From Pistricoccus aurantiacus (lineage in GTDB: Bacteria; Pseudomonadota; Gammaproteobacteria; Pseudomonadales; Halomonadaceae), in contig NZ_CP042382.1 in the NCBI RefSeq assembly GCF_007954585.1, positions 620,001 to 684,000 of the forward strand: a stretch of DNA of 64,000 bases, given 5' to 3'. Position 1 is the stretch's first letter. Each line of letters starts with the position of its first letter. The translations under genes and the position numbers were made by a program. A model generated the notes under the pieces. It saw nothing but the letters and a program-made list of their open reading frames with translations, was not told the DNA's origin and made no database searches. Positions 42,633-52,033 of this stretch are shown piece by piece.

Positions 42633-43242
42633 TCTTTCTCTGTATCTGATCACCGACCCGGCCCTGTGTGCGGAAAAAGGCCTGGTGGAAACGGTCAAGG
42701 CCGCCGTGGAAGGCGGCGTCAGCATGGTACAGCTGCGTGACAAGCACGCCTCCGACGCGGACATGATCGAAGAGGCCAAGGCCTTGAAGGAGGCTCTGGC
42801 GGGCAGCGGCGTACCCTTGATCATCAACGACCGTCTCGACGTGGCCCTGGCCGCCGGCGCGGACGGACTGCATATGGGCCAAAGCGACGGCGACGTGGCG
42901 GCGGCGCGCCGGGCCCTGGGACCGAACGCGATTCTTGGGCTCTCGGTCAGCAATCACGCCCAGATGCGCGAAGTGAACGAGGAACCACTGGATTATCTGG
43001 GTCTGGGCCCGATCTTCGCCACCCAGACCAAGGATGATCACGATATTCCCTTGGGTTTCGACGGTCTGGAGGAGCTCGCCGCCGCCAGCTCGCTTCCCTG
43101 CGTCGCCATCGGCGGCCTCAAGGCAGATCATGTCGAGGCGGTACGCAAGGCCGGCGCCCAGGGGCTCGCGGTAGTCTCGGCGATCTGCGCCACCAAGGAT
43201 CCCAAGGCGGCGGCGCAGGAGTTCAAGCGCTCAACCGACTGA
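42622..43242 (+). CDS. thiE: Thiamine-phosphate synthase
   Basis: The 206-residue TIM-barrel enzyme joins the pyrimidine and thiazole phosphates. Motifs are LYLITDPALC, VQLRDKHASD, LIINDRLDVALAAGADGLHMGQ, GLSVSNHAQ and VAIGGLKADHV with GLAVVSAI. The start at 42622 lies within the end of thiM, giving tight coupling; an earlier in-frame start is inside thiM. Its 3' end overlaps the convergent TauE/SafE gene by 20 bp. Confidence 0.95.
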   Translation: MKFDLSLYLITDPALCAEKGLVETVKAAVEGGVSMVQLRDKHASDADMIEEAKALKEALAGSGVPLIINDRLDVALAAGADGLHMGQSDGDVAAARRALGPNAILGLSVSNHAQMREVNEEPLDYLGLGPIFATQTKDDHDIPLGFDGLEELAAASSLPCVAIGGLKADHVEAVRKAGAQGLAVVSAICATKDPKAAAQEFKRSTD

Positions 43243-43993
43243 CGCCCATCCAGATCAGCCGCAGGGCAAGCAGCGTCAGCATCCACTTGAACAGGGTGTC
43301 GAAGCGCTGGTCGCTCAGGCCGCGCAGCAGCTTCAGTCCCAGCCAGGTGCCCAGCAGGCCGGCGACGATCATCGCCAGCATCAGGCCCAGCCATTCCCGG
43401 AAGACGAAGCCCGCCACCCCGAACACGAAGGCCTTGCTGAGATGCTGCAGGCTCATGCAGGCGGCGAAGGTGGCCACCCGGGGCAGCCGCGCGGTCTGGC
43501 TGTGCTTGATGAAAGCCCCTACCAGCGGGCCGCTCGCTCCCACCAGACTCGACAGCAGCGTGGTCACCGCCCCCGCCGCGAAGGTGGCTTTGTTGCCCAA
43601 GGAACGCTTCGGCAAGCTCGGCCCCCAGCAGGACAGCAGCACGAAGCCGGCGATACACAGCTCCAGCACCCCCGGCGGCAATCGCACCAGCAGCCAGGCC
43701 GCCATCAGCGCCCCGACGATAACTCCGGGCAGAAATACCGCGATCACCTGACGATCGATGTGCGGCCAGGTCAGCGCCGCCCGCCCGGCGTTGGAACCCA
43801 GCTGCACCATGCCGTGTACCGGAATCAGGGCGGCTGCGGGCATGATCTGCGCCATCACCATGATCAAGAGCGTCCCGCCGCCGATCCCCACGCTGGCGGA
43901 AATTCCCGAAGTCAGCAGGGAAAGCAGCGTCAGGCTCAGATTGAGCCCGGGAGGAAGCGGCGATAATAGCTCGAGAAACGACAAGGCCGACAC
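43223..43993 (-). CDS. TauE/SafE-family sulfite/sulfonate permease
   Basis: The 256-residue protein has about eight transmembrane segments and the family motif ISASVGIGGGTLLIMVMAQI near residue 32, with a second glycine-rich repeat SSLVGASGPLVGAF near 145. The family exports sulfite, sulfoacetate or related organic anions. It converges on thiE and overlaps it by 20 bp. No regulator is visible. Confidence 0.88.
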   Translation of the reverse strand: MSALSFLELLSPLPPGLNLSLTLLSLLTSGISASVGIGGGTLLIMVMAQIMPAAALIPVHGMVQLGSNAGRAALTWPHIDRQVIAVFLPGVIVGALMAAWLLVRLPPGVLELCIAGFVLLSCWGPSLPKRSLGNKATFAAGAVTTLLSSLVGASGPLVGAFIKHSQTARLPRVATFAACMSLQHLSKAFVFGVAGFVFREWLGLMLAMIVAGLLGTWLGLKLLRGLSDQRFDTLFKWMLTLLALRLIWMGVSRLSA

Positions 43994-44109
43994 TCTTGCA
44001 GCAGAAAACGGGGTTCACCATAAAGCATCACCGGGTCGTTTGGCAGCGAATTACCGCAATACGATGTGAAAGCATTGCAACTCAGTCTCAGGTAAATATA
44101 CTCGTGAAA

Positions 44110-44128
44110 GTAAATCACTCTCATTCAC
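44110..44128. promoter_or_regulatory. fur box: Candidate Fur box before the imelysin operon
   Basis: Read on the minus strand, the 19 bp contain AATGAGAGTGATTTAC, close to typical gammaproteobacterial Fur sites (AATGAGAATNATT). It matches 11 of 19 positions of the classical consensus and lies just upstream of an iron-regulated type of operon. Confidence 0.5.
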
Positions 44129-44130
44129 GG

Positions 44131-45411
44131 ATGCCACCCATGACGTCTCGTCTTCACCTCGCCCCCTTGGTGATCAGCCTTGCTAGCCTGAGCAGCCTAT
44201 CCTTCGCCCAAGACGACGTATCGCCCCAGGCAGTGGTGGAACACTATGCGGATATCGCCCATGCCAACTATCAGGACGCCCTGGTGACGGCAAAGGAACT
44301 CGACCAAGCCACTGATGCCTTCATCGACGACCCCAACGCCGAAACCCTGAAAGCCGCCAAGCAGGCTTGGCTGGCTTCTCGCGTGCCCTATCAGCAGACG
44401 GAAGTCTTTCGCTTCGGCAACCCGGTCGTCGATGACTGGGAAGGCCAGGTCAACGCCTGGCCCCTGGACGAGGGCATGATCGACTACGTCGAGGGTGACG
44501 ACTATCAGCACGAGCTGGGCAACCAGGGCGCCAAGGCGAATATCATCGCCAGCAGCGAGATCAACGTCGGCGGCCAGACCGTGGACGTCAGCGACCTGAC
44601 TCCGGAACTGCTGGCGGATCTCAACGAGATCGGCGGCTCGGAAGCCAACGTGGCCACCGGCTATCATGCCGTCGAATTCCTGCTGTGGGGCCAGGACCTG
44701 CACGGCTTCGAGGCAGGCAGCGGCGAGCGCCCGCCCAGCGACTACCAGACCGGCGATGACTGCACCGGCGGCAACTGCGAGCGCCGCGCCGCCTATCTGG
44801 ACGCCGCCACGGATCTGCTGGTCGAGGACCTGGAATGGATGACCCAGCAGTGGGCGCCGAACCAGGACGACAACTACCGTGCCGAGCTGCTGGCACTCGA
44901 TCCCCAGGAAAGCTTGAAGCGCATGCTGTTCGGCATGGGTTCTCTGTCACTTGGCGAGCTGGCCGGGGAGCGCATGAAGGTCGCCCTGGAAGCCAACTCC
45001 TTCGAGGACGAGCACTCCTGCTTCAGCGACAACACCCACAACGATCACTATTACAACGGCATGGGCATTCGCAACGTCTATACCGGCAGCTACGAGCGGG
45101 TGGACGGCGAGACCCTCGAAGGCCCGGCGCTTGCCGACCTAGTGACAAGCCAAAATCCCGAACTGGACAACACCCTGCGCCAGCAGCTCGAGGATTCCAT
45201 GGCGGCGCTGGATACCCTGAAACAGACTGCGGAAGCCGGACAGGATCCGATGACCTTCGATATGATGATCGCACCGGGCAACAGCGAAGGCAGCGAGATG
45301 ATCAACGGCGCCATTCTTGCCCTGATGGAACAGACCGGCTCCATCGAGCAGGCCGCGGGCAAGTTGGGTATCGAGTCCCTGGAGCCGGATACCGCCGGCC
45401 ACGCCTTCTGA
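44131..45411 (+). CDS. Imelysin-family protein, copy 1 (IrpA-like)
   Basis: The 426-residue protein has a signal peptide ending near SLSFAQ and a full imelysin (peptidase M75) domain. The conserved GxHxxE motif is ATGYHAVEFLLWGQDLHG near residue 178, and the second conserved region has MLFGMGSLSLGELAGERM. Family members are periplasmic or membrane-attached proteins made under iron limitation, with proposed roles in iron or haem uptake; the peptidase activity is disputed. The start is 44131 or 44140; both give a signal peptide. A Fur-like site lies directly upstream. Confidence 0.92.
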   Translation: MPPMTSRLHLAPLVISLASLSSLSFAQDDVSPQAVVEHYADIAHANYQDALVTAKELDQATDAFIDDPNAETLKAAKQAWLASRVPYQQTEVFRFGNPVVDDWEGQVNAWPLDEGMIDYVEGDDYQHELGNQGAKANIIASSEINVGGQTVDVSDLTPELLADLNEIGGSEANVATGYHAVEFLLWGQDLHGFEAGSGERPPSDYQTGDDCTGGNCERRAAYLDAATDLLVEDLEWMTQQWAPNQDDNYRAELLALDPQESLKRMLFGMGSLSLGELAGERMKVALEANSFEDEHSCFSDNTHNDHYYNGMGIRNVYTGSYERVDGETLEGPALADLVTSQNPELDNTLRQQLEDSMAALDTLKQTAEAGQDPMTFDMMIAPGNSEGSEMINGAILALMEQTGSIEQAAGKLGIESLEPDTAGHAF

Positions 45412-45435
45412 TTTCTTCTTATAAGACCCATGAGC

Positions 45436-45484
45436 TGCGGCGAGACTTTTCTTGAGACCGTTTTCCCAAGAAGGTCTCGCCGCA
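45436..45484 (+). other. Long inverted repeat between two operon genes
   Basis: TGCGGCGAGAC and GTCTCGCCGCA form perfect 11-bp outer arms, with inner arms TCTTG/CAAGA and a 12-base loop, followed by AACGTTTT. It lies between imelysin copy 1 and the di-haem gene, whose start is 22 bp beyond. It may be an attenuating terminator or an RNA stabiliser that raises the level of the first gene. Confidence 0.75.
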
Positions 45485-45505
45485 AACGTTTTACGAGGTT
45501 CGCTA

Positions 45506-46915
45506 ATGGACGCATCGCGTCACTTGATCTACTGGCTTGGCGCCTGGTTGCTGGGGCTGACCGCCAGCGTCCATGCGCAGCCGTATCCGCTGCAGGACAC
45601 GTCCAAGAGCGGCGACGCCGGCACGGTGGAGCAGTTCGATCACAACGCCTACTCCCTGCCGCTGGCCAACCAGTCGATGACCAAGCGTCTAGATTTCAGC
45701 GTCGGCAACAGCTTCTTCCGCAATCCCTGGGTCGAGGCGCCGTCCAGCACCGAAGCTCGGGACGGCCTGGGGCCGCTGTTCAACACCAACTCCTGCCAGG
45801 GCTGCCATATCAAGGACGGTCGCGGCCACCCGCCGGCGCCGGGGGAAACCCCGGTGTCATTGTTCCTGCGTCTGTCGGTGCCCGCGGACCCGGATAAGGA
45901 CGCCGAGTTGCTCGAGCGCCAGGGAGTCAAGCCCGCACCGGTCTATGGAACTCAGCTGCAGAACGCCGCCCTGCCGAGCTTCAAGCCCGAGGCGGATATG
46001 GTGGTGAAATACCGCGAGCGCGAGGTGAAACTCGACGACGGCAGCAAGGTAAGCCTGCAGGTGCCGGAATATCGTATCGAGAATCTCAACTACGGGTCGC
46101 TGCCGGAAGACTTGCTGACCTCCCCCCGGATGGCGCCGCCGATGATCGGCCTGGGGCTGCTCGAGGCGATTCCCGAGGAAGATATTCTGGCGGGTGCCGA
46201 TCCGCAGGATACGGATGGCGACGGCGTCTCCGGGCGACCCAACCAGGCCTGGAATCGCGCCACGGATAGCATCCAGCTGGGCCGCTTCGGCTGGAAGGCC
46301 GGGGAAGTGAGTATCGAGCAGCAGAGCCTGGGGGCCTTCGCCGGGGACATGGGCTTGACCTCGAGCTTGAACCTCAAGACGGACTGCGATCCCAAGCAGC
46401 GCTGCGGCGATATTCCCCACGGCGGCGAACCGGAAGTCAGCGACAAGATCGCCGATTTCGTGACCTTCTACGCCAGCAGCCTGGCGGTGCCCGCGCGTCG
46501 GGATATGGATGATCCCCAAGTGCAGGCCGGTGCCCGGCAGTTCAACGCTCTAGGCTGCGCCGCCTGCCATACGCCGCGTCACCAGACCGGCCAGATGGAA
46601 GGCCGCCCGGAACTGAGCGATCAGACAATCTGGCCCTACACCGACCTGCTGCTTCACGATATGGGCGAAGATCTAGCGGATGGACGCCCGGAATTCCAGG
46701 CCAGCGGCCGGGAATGGCGCACTCCGCCGCTGTGGGGTATCGGCCTGGCGCAGACCGTCAATCCTCGCGCCGGTTTCTTGCACGATGGCCGCGCCCGCAC
46801 TTTGGAAGAGGCTGTCCTCTGGCACGGCGGCGAAGCGCAAACCGCCCGGGAAGGCTATCGCAACCTGCCCCGTGAAGAGCGCCAGGCGCTGCTACGCTTT
46901 CTCGAATCGTTATAA
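45506..46915 (+). CDS. Di-haem oxidoreductase (DUF1111, putative thiol oxidoreductase)
   Basis: The 469-residue exported protein has a signal peptide (residues 1-25) and two c-type haem motifs: CQGCH at 97-101 and CAACH in the last third. FSVGNSFFRNPWVEAPSS and the C-terminal FLHDGRARTLEEAVLWHGGEA belong to the DUF1111 family, which resembles di-haem peroxidases. Such genes occur between imelysin genes in iron-regulated operons. It probably performs redox chemistry on iron or haem in the periplasm, but the substrate is not known. GAGG precedes the ATG. Confidence 0.92.
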   Translation: MDASRHLIYWLGAWLLGLTASVHAQPYPLQDTSKSGDAGTVEQFDHNAYSLPLANQSMTKRLDFSVGNSFFRNPWVEAPSSTEARDGLGPLFNTNSCQGCHIKDGRGHPPAPGETPVSLFLRLSVPADPDKDAELLERQGVKPAPVYGTQLQNAALPSFKPEADMVVKYREREVKLDDGSKVSLQVPEYRIENLNYGSLPEDLLTSPRMAPPMIGLGLLEAIPEEDILAGADPQDTDGDGVSGRPNQAWNRATDSIQLGRFGWKAGEVSIEQQSLGAFAGDMGLTSSLNLKTDCDPKQRCGDIPHGGEPEVSDKIADFVTFYASSLAVPARRDMDDPQVQAGARQFNALGCAACHTPRHQTGQMEGRPELSDQTIWPYTDLLLHDMGEDLADGRPEFQASGREWRTPPLWGIGLAQTVNPRAGFLHDGRARTLEEAVLWHGGEAQTAREGYRNLPREERQALLRFLESL

Positions 46916-46929
46916 CATCCAGGATCACC

Positions 46930-47919
46930 ATGACATCACTGCGTCGTTTATCCGCCTTGCTCCTCACCTTGGCTATCCCCACTGTTACCTGGGCACAAGC
47001 TGGTGAACCCAAGGCGCTCTGGCATGGCACCATCGGCGAGCAGTATCAGATGCTGCACCAAGCCAGCACCGAACTCGCCAACAATCTGGAAAACGGCTGC
47101 GAGGATAAAGCGACGCTGCGTCAGGAATGGCTCGCGGCCAATCGGGCCTGGCAGCGGGTGCGCTATGTGGATTTCGGTCCCATCGAGCAGCAAAGCCGCG
47201 CCTGGCAGTTGCAGTTCTGGCCGGATCGCAAGAACCTGGTCGCCAAGAAGGTCAGCGCCTGGTTGAAAGCGCCGAATCCGCCCACCGCAGAGCAGATCAA
47301 GGCGGATAGCGTGGCGCTGCAGGGCTTCCCGGCTATGGAATATCTGCTGGTCGAGGAAGATATCGCCTCTCCCCAGGCCTGCGCCTTGTTTAGTGCCATC
47401 GCCGAGCATCTGACCGCCACGACTCAAGCCTTGAGCGACGACTGGCAGGCCTTCGAGGATCACTACCTGAATACCGAAGGCTACACGGACACCACCGTGA
47501 AAAGCGCCATGCACGGCCTGGAAATCCTCGAGGAAAAACGCATCGCCGAGCCCATGGGGCTACGCGGCAAGCCGCGCAACGGCTACCTTGCGGACGCCTG
47601 GCGCAGCGGCGAATCCGTCGCCCTGATCCAAGCCTCCCTGGCGGGACTGGAACAAAGCTTCCTGCCCGGCGCCAAGGCGCTGCTGGAACGTGAAGACGAA
47701 GCGGAGCTTGCCCAGGAGCTGGAAACCGAGCTGACCAAGGCTCGGGAGCTGGCAGCGTCTCTCAAGCCGGGCCTGGCCCCGGCCCTGGAAAACGACGAAG
47801 ACTACAGGCAACTGCAGAGCCTGTATCTGCAGGTGGGCAAGCTGCGCCGGCTGGTCAATCAGGACATCGCTTCCGCTCTGGAGATCAAGCAGGGCTTCAA
47901 TTCCAGCGACGGAGACTGA
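46930..47919 (+). CDS. Imelysin-family protein, copy 2
   Basis: The 329-residue protein has a signal peptide ending near TWAQA and a shorter imelysin domain. The equivalent of the GxHxxE motif is LQGFPAMEYLL near residue 135, where proline replaces the usual histidine. It starts 14 bp after the di-haem gene. Imelysin-like pairs flanking a DUF1111 gene are a recurrent arrangement, and the two copies may have different ligand roles. Confidence 0.9.
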   Translation: MTSLRRLSALLLTLAIPTVTWAQAGEPKALWHGTIGEQYQMLHQASTELANNLENGCEDKATLRQEWLAANRAWQRVRYVDFGPIEQQSRAWQLQFWPDRKNLVAKKVSAWLKAPNPPTAEQIKADSVALQGFPAMEYLLVEEDIASPQACALFSAIAEHLTATTQALSDDWQAFEDHYLNTEGYTDTTVKSAMHGLEILEEKRIAEPMGLRGKPRNGYLADAWRSGESVALIQASLAGLEQSFLPGAKALLEREDEAELAQELETELTKARELAASLKPGLAPALENDEDYRQLQSLYLQVGKLRRLVNQDIASALEIKQGFNSSDGD

Positions 47920-48080
47920 GAACCTATTTATGATCTACTGCGTGTCGGTCATACGTCGTTAAATTCGGCCTCGTGCGCGAGTCCGATCAAAATACTCATT
48001 TACACCAGCAAACTCCGCTTTTTCGTCCGAATTTGCCTTGTCTGACACTAACTCGCTAGATCATAAATTAGGTTCCAAGC

Positions 48081-49175
48081 ATGCTGAATCGTCGCCGCTT
48101 CCTCAAGAACAGTCTGACACTGGGGGCCTTGGCGCAGATGCCCTGGGCCTGGGGAAAGGTTCCAGAGGGCGAACCGCTGCTGCTGAGCGCCGTGGACGAT
48201 GCCCGGGGCCGTCACTGCCTGGCCGGGGCGACTGCCCAAGGCGAACTGGCCTTTATCAGCCAGGTGCCGGAGCGCTGCCACGGCGGCACCCGGCGCCCAG
48301 GCCGTGAGGAAGTCGTGATGTTCGCCCGTCGCCCGGGCCGGCATTTTCATGTAGTCAATACCGCCACCGGTAAAAAGCAGCTAAGCGTTGCTGCCAGTGA
48401 AGGCCGCCACTTCTACGGTCACGGGGTGTTCAGTCCGGACGGGCGCTATCTCTACGCCGCCGCCAATCGTTTCGAGACCCGCGAAGGTATCGTGCAGGTC
48501 TACGATGCCCGGAAAGACTATCGACCGGTCAAGGAGCTGTCGCTTGACGGCATCGGCCCCCATGAGTTGCGCCTGCATCCGGACGGCGAAACCCTGATCG
48601 TCGCCCTGGGCGGCATCGAAACCCACCCGGACTACGGCCGGGTCAAGCTCAATCTGGACAGCATGGCCCCGGCGCTTTTGCTGATGAATAGCCACAGCGG
48701 CGAAATTCACGCCCGCCACACCCCTTCTCACCATCAGCTGAGCTGTCGCCATCTGGACGTGGCGCCGGACGGCACGGTAATCCTCGGCTATCAGTTCCAG
48801 GGGCCGGAATGGGAAACCCCGCCGCTGATCGCCCGGCTGGACGGCAAAAGCGGCGAATTCCACGAGCTGACGCTGCCGGAAACTCTCACTCCCCGACTAC
48901 GCAACTATATCGCCAGCATCGCCGTCTCCCGGGATGGCAAGCACGCCGCGATCACCGCCCCCCGAGGCAATCGGGTGCTGATCCTCGATACCCGCGACGG
49001 CAGGCTGTTGAATGAGTCAGAGCTGGAAGACGCCGCCGGCGTGGTTGCTTATGGCGATGGTTTTCTGATCTCCTCCGGTCGCGGCGGGCTCTATCGTCTG
49101 AGCAGCGAGGCCAGCACGCCACAACGGCTCACTACCCTGCCGCTACACTGGGACAATCATCTGACCCTGGCGTAA
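48081..49175 (+). CDS. DUF1513 family beta-propeller-like protein
   Basis: The 364-residue protein opens with a Tat signal (NRRRFLKNSLTLGALAQMP) and has repeats such as HGVFSPDGRYLYAAANRF, HELRLHPDGETLIVALGG and CRHLDVAPDGTVILGYQ that point to a beta-propeller. Members of DUF1513 are the usual last gene of imelysin/DUF1111 operons. The Tat signal means it is exported folded, perhaps with a cofactor. It lies 161 bp after copy 2, so it may also have a separate promoter. Confidence 0.88.
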   Translation: MLNRRRFLKNSLTLGALAQMPWAWGKVPEGEPLLLSAVDDARGRHCLAGATAQGELAFISQVPERCHGGTRRPGREEVVMFARRPGRHFHVVNTATGKKQLSVAASEGRHFYGHGVFSPDGRYLYAAANRFETREGIVQVYDARKDYRPVKELSLDGIGPHELRLHPDGETLIVALGGIETHPDYGRVKLNLDSMAPALLLMNSHSGEIHARHTPSHHQLSCRHLDVAPDGTVILGYQFQGPEWETPPLIARLDGKSGEFHELTLPETLTPRLRNYIASIAVSRDGKHAAITAPRGNRVLILDTRDGRLLNESELEDAAGVVAYGDGFLISSGRGGLYRLSSEASTPQRLTTLPLHWDNHLTLA

Positions 49176-49276
49176 GGGCTTGCGATGCTTCAACGCGGTA
49201 TCTACACAAGTGAACCGGATAAGTCCGGGTTTGCCTTCACTGCCTGAATCCAGGTCATTGAAATCCCTTCATACAA

Positions 49277-49308
49277 AAAGCCCCGCATCCTGGCGAATGC
49301 GGGGCTTT
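49277..49308 (-). terminator. Rho-independent terminator between convergent genes
   Basis: AAAGCCCCGCAT and ATGCGGGGCTTT form perfect 12-bp arms around an 8-base loop. On the minus strand the stem is followed by a T run, so it ends the aldehyde dehydrogenase transcript; it may also stop the DUF1513 transcript on the plus strand. Confidence 0.9.
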
Positions 49309-49341
49309 CGATTGCATCACGTCGTCAGCTTGGATCGCGAA

Positions 49342-50718
49342 TCACTCGACGATCATTATCGATTTGACGTTGACGAATTCCTTCATGCCGAAGCCGCCGT
49401 GCTCACGGCCGTAGCCGCTGTCCTTGACGCCGCCGAAGGGCAGCTGGGGCTGGGCGATGCGATAGCCGTTGATGTTGACCATGCCGGTATCGAACAGGTT
49501 GCGTGCGATATCGATGGCGCGCTTCTCGTCCTTGGAGAAGATGCCGCCGCCGAGGCCGTAGCGGGAATCGTTGGCCACGCGAATGGCTTCGTCCTCGTCC
49601 TTCACCCGAATCAACGATGCCACCGGGCCGAACAGCTCTTCGTCATAGGCGGGCATGCCGGGCTTCAAGTCTTCCAGCACGGTGCTGGGGTAGAAATAGC
49701 CCGGGCCGTCGGGAATTTCACCGCCGAACACGCAGGTCGCACCGGCGTCGACAGAGCGTTTGACCAGATCGTGCAGGGTATCGCGCAAGTCGTCGCGAGC
49801 GATGGGGCCAAGCATAGTGTTCTCGTCGGTGGGATCGCCGTATTCGATCTGACGCATCTTCTCGACGAACTTGTCGCGGAACTGCTGATAGACGGAATCC
49901 ACCACGATGAAGCGCTTGGCGGCCACGCAGGTCTGGCCGTTATTGAAGATCCGGGCCTGTGTACAGGTTTCCACCGCCAGATCGATATCCGCGTCGTCCA
50001 GCACCAGATAGGCATCGTTGCTGCCCAGCTCCAGCACGGACTTCTTCAGGCACTCGCCGGCCTTGGCCCCCACGGCGCTGCCGGCCCGCGGGCTGCCGGT
50101 CAGGGTCACGCCGCGCACGTGTTCGTGCTCGATAAGCTGGTTGACCTGATCCGCGTCGATGAGCAGATTGCGGAACACGTTCTCCGGCAGGCCGGCCTCA
50201 AGAAAGACCTTCTCGATTTCCACCGCGGACCCCCAGACGTTGGGGGCATGCTTGAGCAGCACGGTGTTGCCCGCCATGATGTTGGCGATGCTGTAGCGAA
50301 TGACCTGGTAGAACGGGAAGTTCCAGGGCTGAATACCCAGAATCACGCCGATGGGCTGATAGCTGACCAGCGCACGGCCGCCTTCGAGTTCGCGCTCTTC
50401 ATCCGCCAGTTCCTCCGGCGCTCTATCGGCACTGTATTCACAGATGGCGGCACACAGCTCGATCTCGTCACCGCCCTGGGAAATCGGCTTGCCCATCTCC
50501 CGGGTCATCAGCGCCACGTACTCGTCCTTGCTGGCCCGCAGGCGCTTGGCGATTTCCCGCAGGATGTTGCCGCGCTCCTCGAGGCTGGTCTTGCGCCACT
50601 CGAGAAAGGCCTGGTGGGAATCCTTCAGCGCCTGCAACGCCTGCTCGTCGCTGAGCATCTCATAGGTGGCAAGGGTCTCGCCGTTAGCCGGATTGATCGT
50701 CTGATACGTCTTCGCCAT
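49342..50718 (-). CDS. NAD(P)-dependent succinate-semialdehyde-type aldehyde dehydrogenase
   Basis: The 458-residue ALDH has QPWNFPFYQVIRY near the cofactor site, GSPRAGSAVG, the catalytic Glu in LELGSNDAY and Cys in NNGQTCVAAKR. The pattern ELGSNDAYLVLDDADID and the length match the succinate-semialdehyde dehydrogenase group (GabD/Sad), but other aldehydes are possible. I prefer the ATG at 50718 because AAGG is well spaced there; one at 50727 is in frame. It is divergent from an AraC regulator, which may control it. Confidence 0.88.
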   Translation of the reverse strand: MAKTYQTINPANGETLATYEMLSDEQALQALKDSHQAFLEWRKTSLEERGNILREIAKRLRASKDEYVALMTREMGKPISQGGDEIELCAAICEYSADRAPEELADEERELEGGRALVSYQPIGVILGIQPWNFPFYQVIRYSIANIMAGNTVLLKHAPNVWGSAVEIEKVFLEAGLPENVFRNLLIDADQVNQLIEHEHVRGVTLTGSPRAGSAVGAKAGECLKKSVLELGSNDAYLVLDDADIDLAVETCTQARIFNNGQTCVAAKRFIVVDSVYQQFRDKFVEKMRQIEYGDPTDENTMLGPIARDDLRDTLHDLVKRSVDAGATCVFGGEIPDGPGYFYPSTVLEDLKPGMPAYDEELFGPVASLIRVKDEDEAIRVANDSRYGLGGGIFSKDEKRAIDIARNLFDTGMVNINGYRIAQPQLPFGGVKDSGYGREHGGFGMKEFVNVKSIMIVE

Positions 50719-50972
50719 GTCATTCATCCTTTTTGCAATGGTTCATAAAACCCGTCTGGAACGGGGTTCTGACGCAAGCCTTGTTCCTTGGCCGGTCTCT
50801 TCGATTGGTGTGAATGCCAGAACAATGCCAAGCATTATAGGAAGTGCAGCCAGGGAATGAGACCAACATTTCTGCGAGATTTTTGCACATTCCTGCTGAA
50901 TCAAGACGCCCTCGAGGATCAATGAGGATATAAATTGGCATAATCGTCCCGCACCGAATCACGGAGCCCAAG

Positions 50973-51869
50973 ATGCCTGCATTCCCATCGACCGATGTCC
51001 TGATCGAACTGATCGCGCCTTTGATCGAACATGACGGCTACACCAGAACGTCATTGCCATCGGTGACGCTGATGGCGCTACGCCGGCCCATTCCACGAAC
51101 GCCGCTGATGTACGAACCCAGCCTGAATATCGTCGCCCAAGGCTACAAGATCGGCTACCTCGGCAACCGCGAGATTCACTATGGCCCAGGGCAGTATCTG
51201 GTACAGACCCTGCCGCTGCCTTTCGAGTGCGAGACTCAGGCGTCGCCCGAGTCGCCGCTGCTGGGGGTATCGATACGCCTGGATCCAGCGCTGCTGGGGG
51301 AACTGGTCGCGGCCATGGGTGAGCACGACGACCAGGACGAAGAACCGCCCGTGCCCATGGCCTCGGTATCGATGACCCCCGGCATGCTGGGCGCGGTGGT
51401 ACGACTGTTGCAGACACTGCACGACCCCGCCGAGACCGCGGCCATGGGACCGCTGCGGGAGCGCGATGTGGTGTTCGAAGCATTGAAGGGCCAGCAGGGG
51501 GCAGCGCTTCGCGCTCTGGTGAATCACCAGGGCCACTATTCGCAAATCGTCCAGGTGCTGTCACGGCTGCATGCCTGCTACGCGGAGGAAGTCTCGGTCG
51601 AGGCCTTGGCGAGCCAGGCCAACATGAGCCTCTCGACCTTTCACCAGCACTTCAAGCAGATCACCCAAACCTCGCCGCTGCAATATCTCAAGCGGCTGCG
51701 CTTGATCAAGGCGCAGCAGCTGCTCGTTCAGGAGGCCTACAACGTGAATCAGATCGCCGAGGCGGTCGGCTATCGCAGCGTTTCCCAGTTCAGCCGCGAC
51801 TACAAGCGCTGCTTCGGCACCTCGCCTCTGCGGCATCGCAAGGAGGAACGTGCCCTGCAGGTATCCTGA
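50973..51869 (+). CDS. AraC-family transcriptional regulator
   Basis: The 298-residue regulator has an N-terminal AraC_N-type sensing domain (MYEPSLNIVAQGYKIGYLG, GQYLVQTLPLPFE) and a C-terminal pair of helix-turn-helix units (VEALASQANMSLSTFHQHF and VNQIAEAVGYRSVSQFSRDY). This group often sits beside, and controls, alcohol or aldehyde dehydrogenase genes; here it diverges from one. The 245-bp gap between them should hold the shared control region, but I see no clear operator. Confidence 0.92.
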   Translation: MPAFPSTDVLIELIAPLIEHDGYTRTSLPSVTLMALRRPIPRTPLMYEPSLNIVAQGYKIGYLGNREIHYGPGQYLVQTLPLPFECETQASPESPLLGVSIRLDPALLGELVAAMGEHDDQDEEPPVPMASVSMTPGMLGAVVRLLQTLHDPAETAAMGPLRERDVVFEALKGQQGAALRALVNHQGHYSQIVQVLSRLHACYAEEVSVEALASQANMSLSTFHQHFKQITQTSPLQYLKRLRLIKAQQLLVQEAYNVNQIAEAVGYRSVSQFSRDYKRCFGTSPLRHRKEERALQVS

Positions 51870-52033
51870 GCCGACAGGTAACTTCACCACAGACGTTTCC
51901 GTTGCTGCAGTAGCTCGAACAAATGATGCGATACACAGCTTGTCGTAAAATGACAATAAAGCGTCGCATAACGGCGATTCATCCGGCAGGTTCTCCACCA
52001 CACTAAGCGTCACTTAACTAGGGAGACGCCCAG

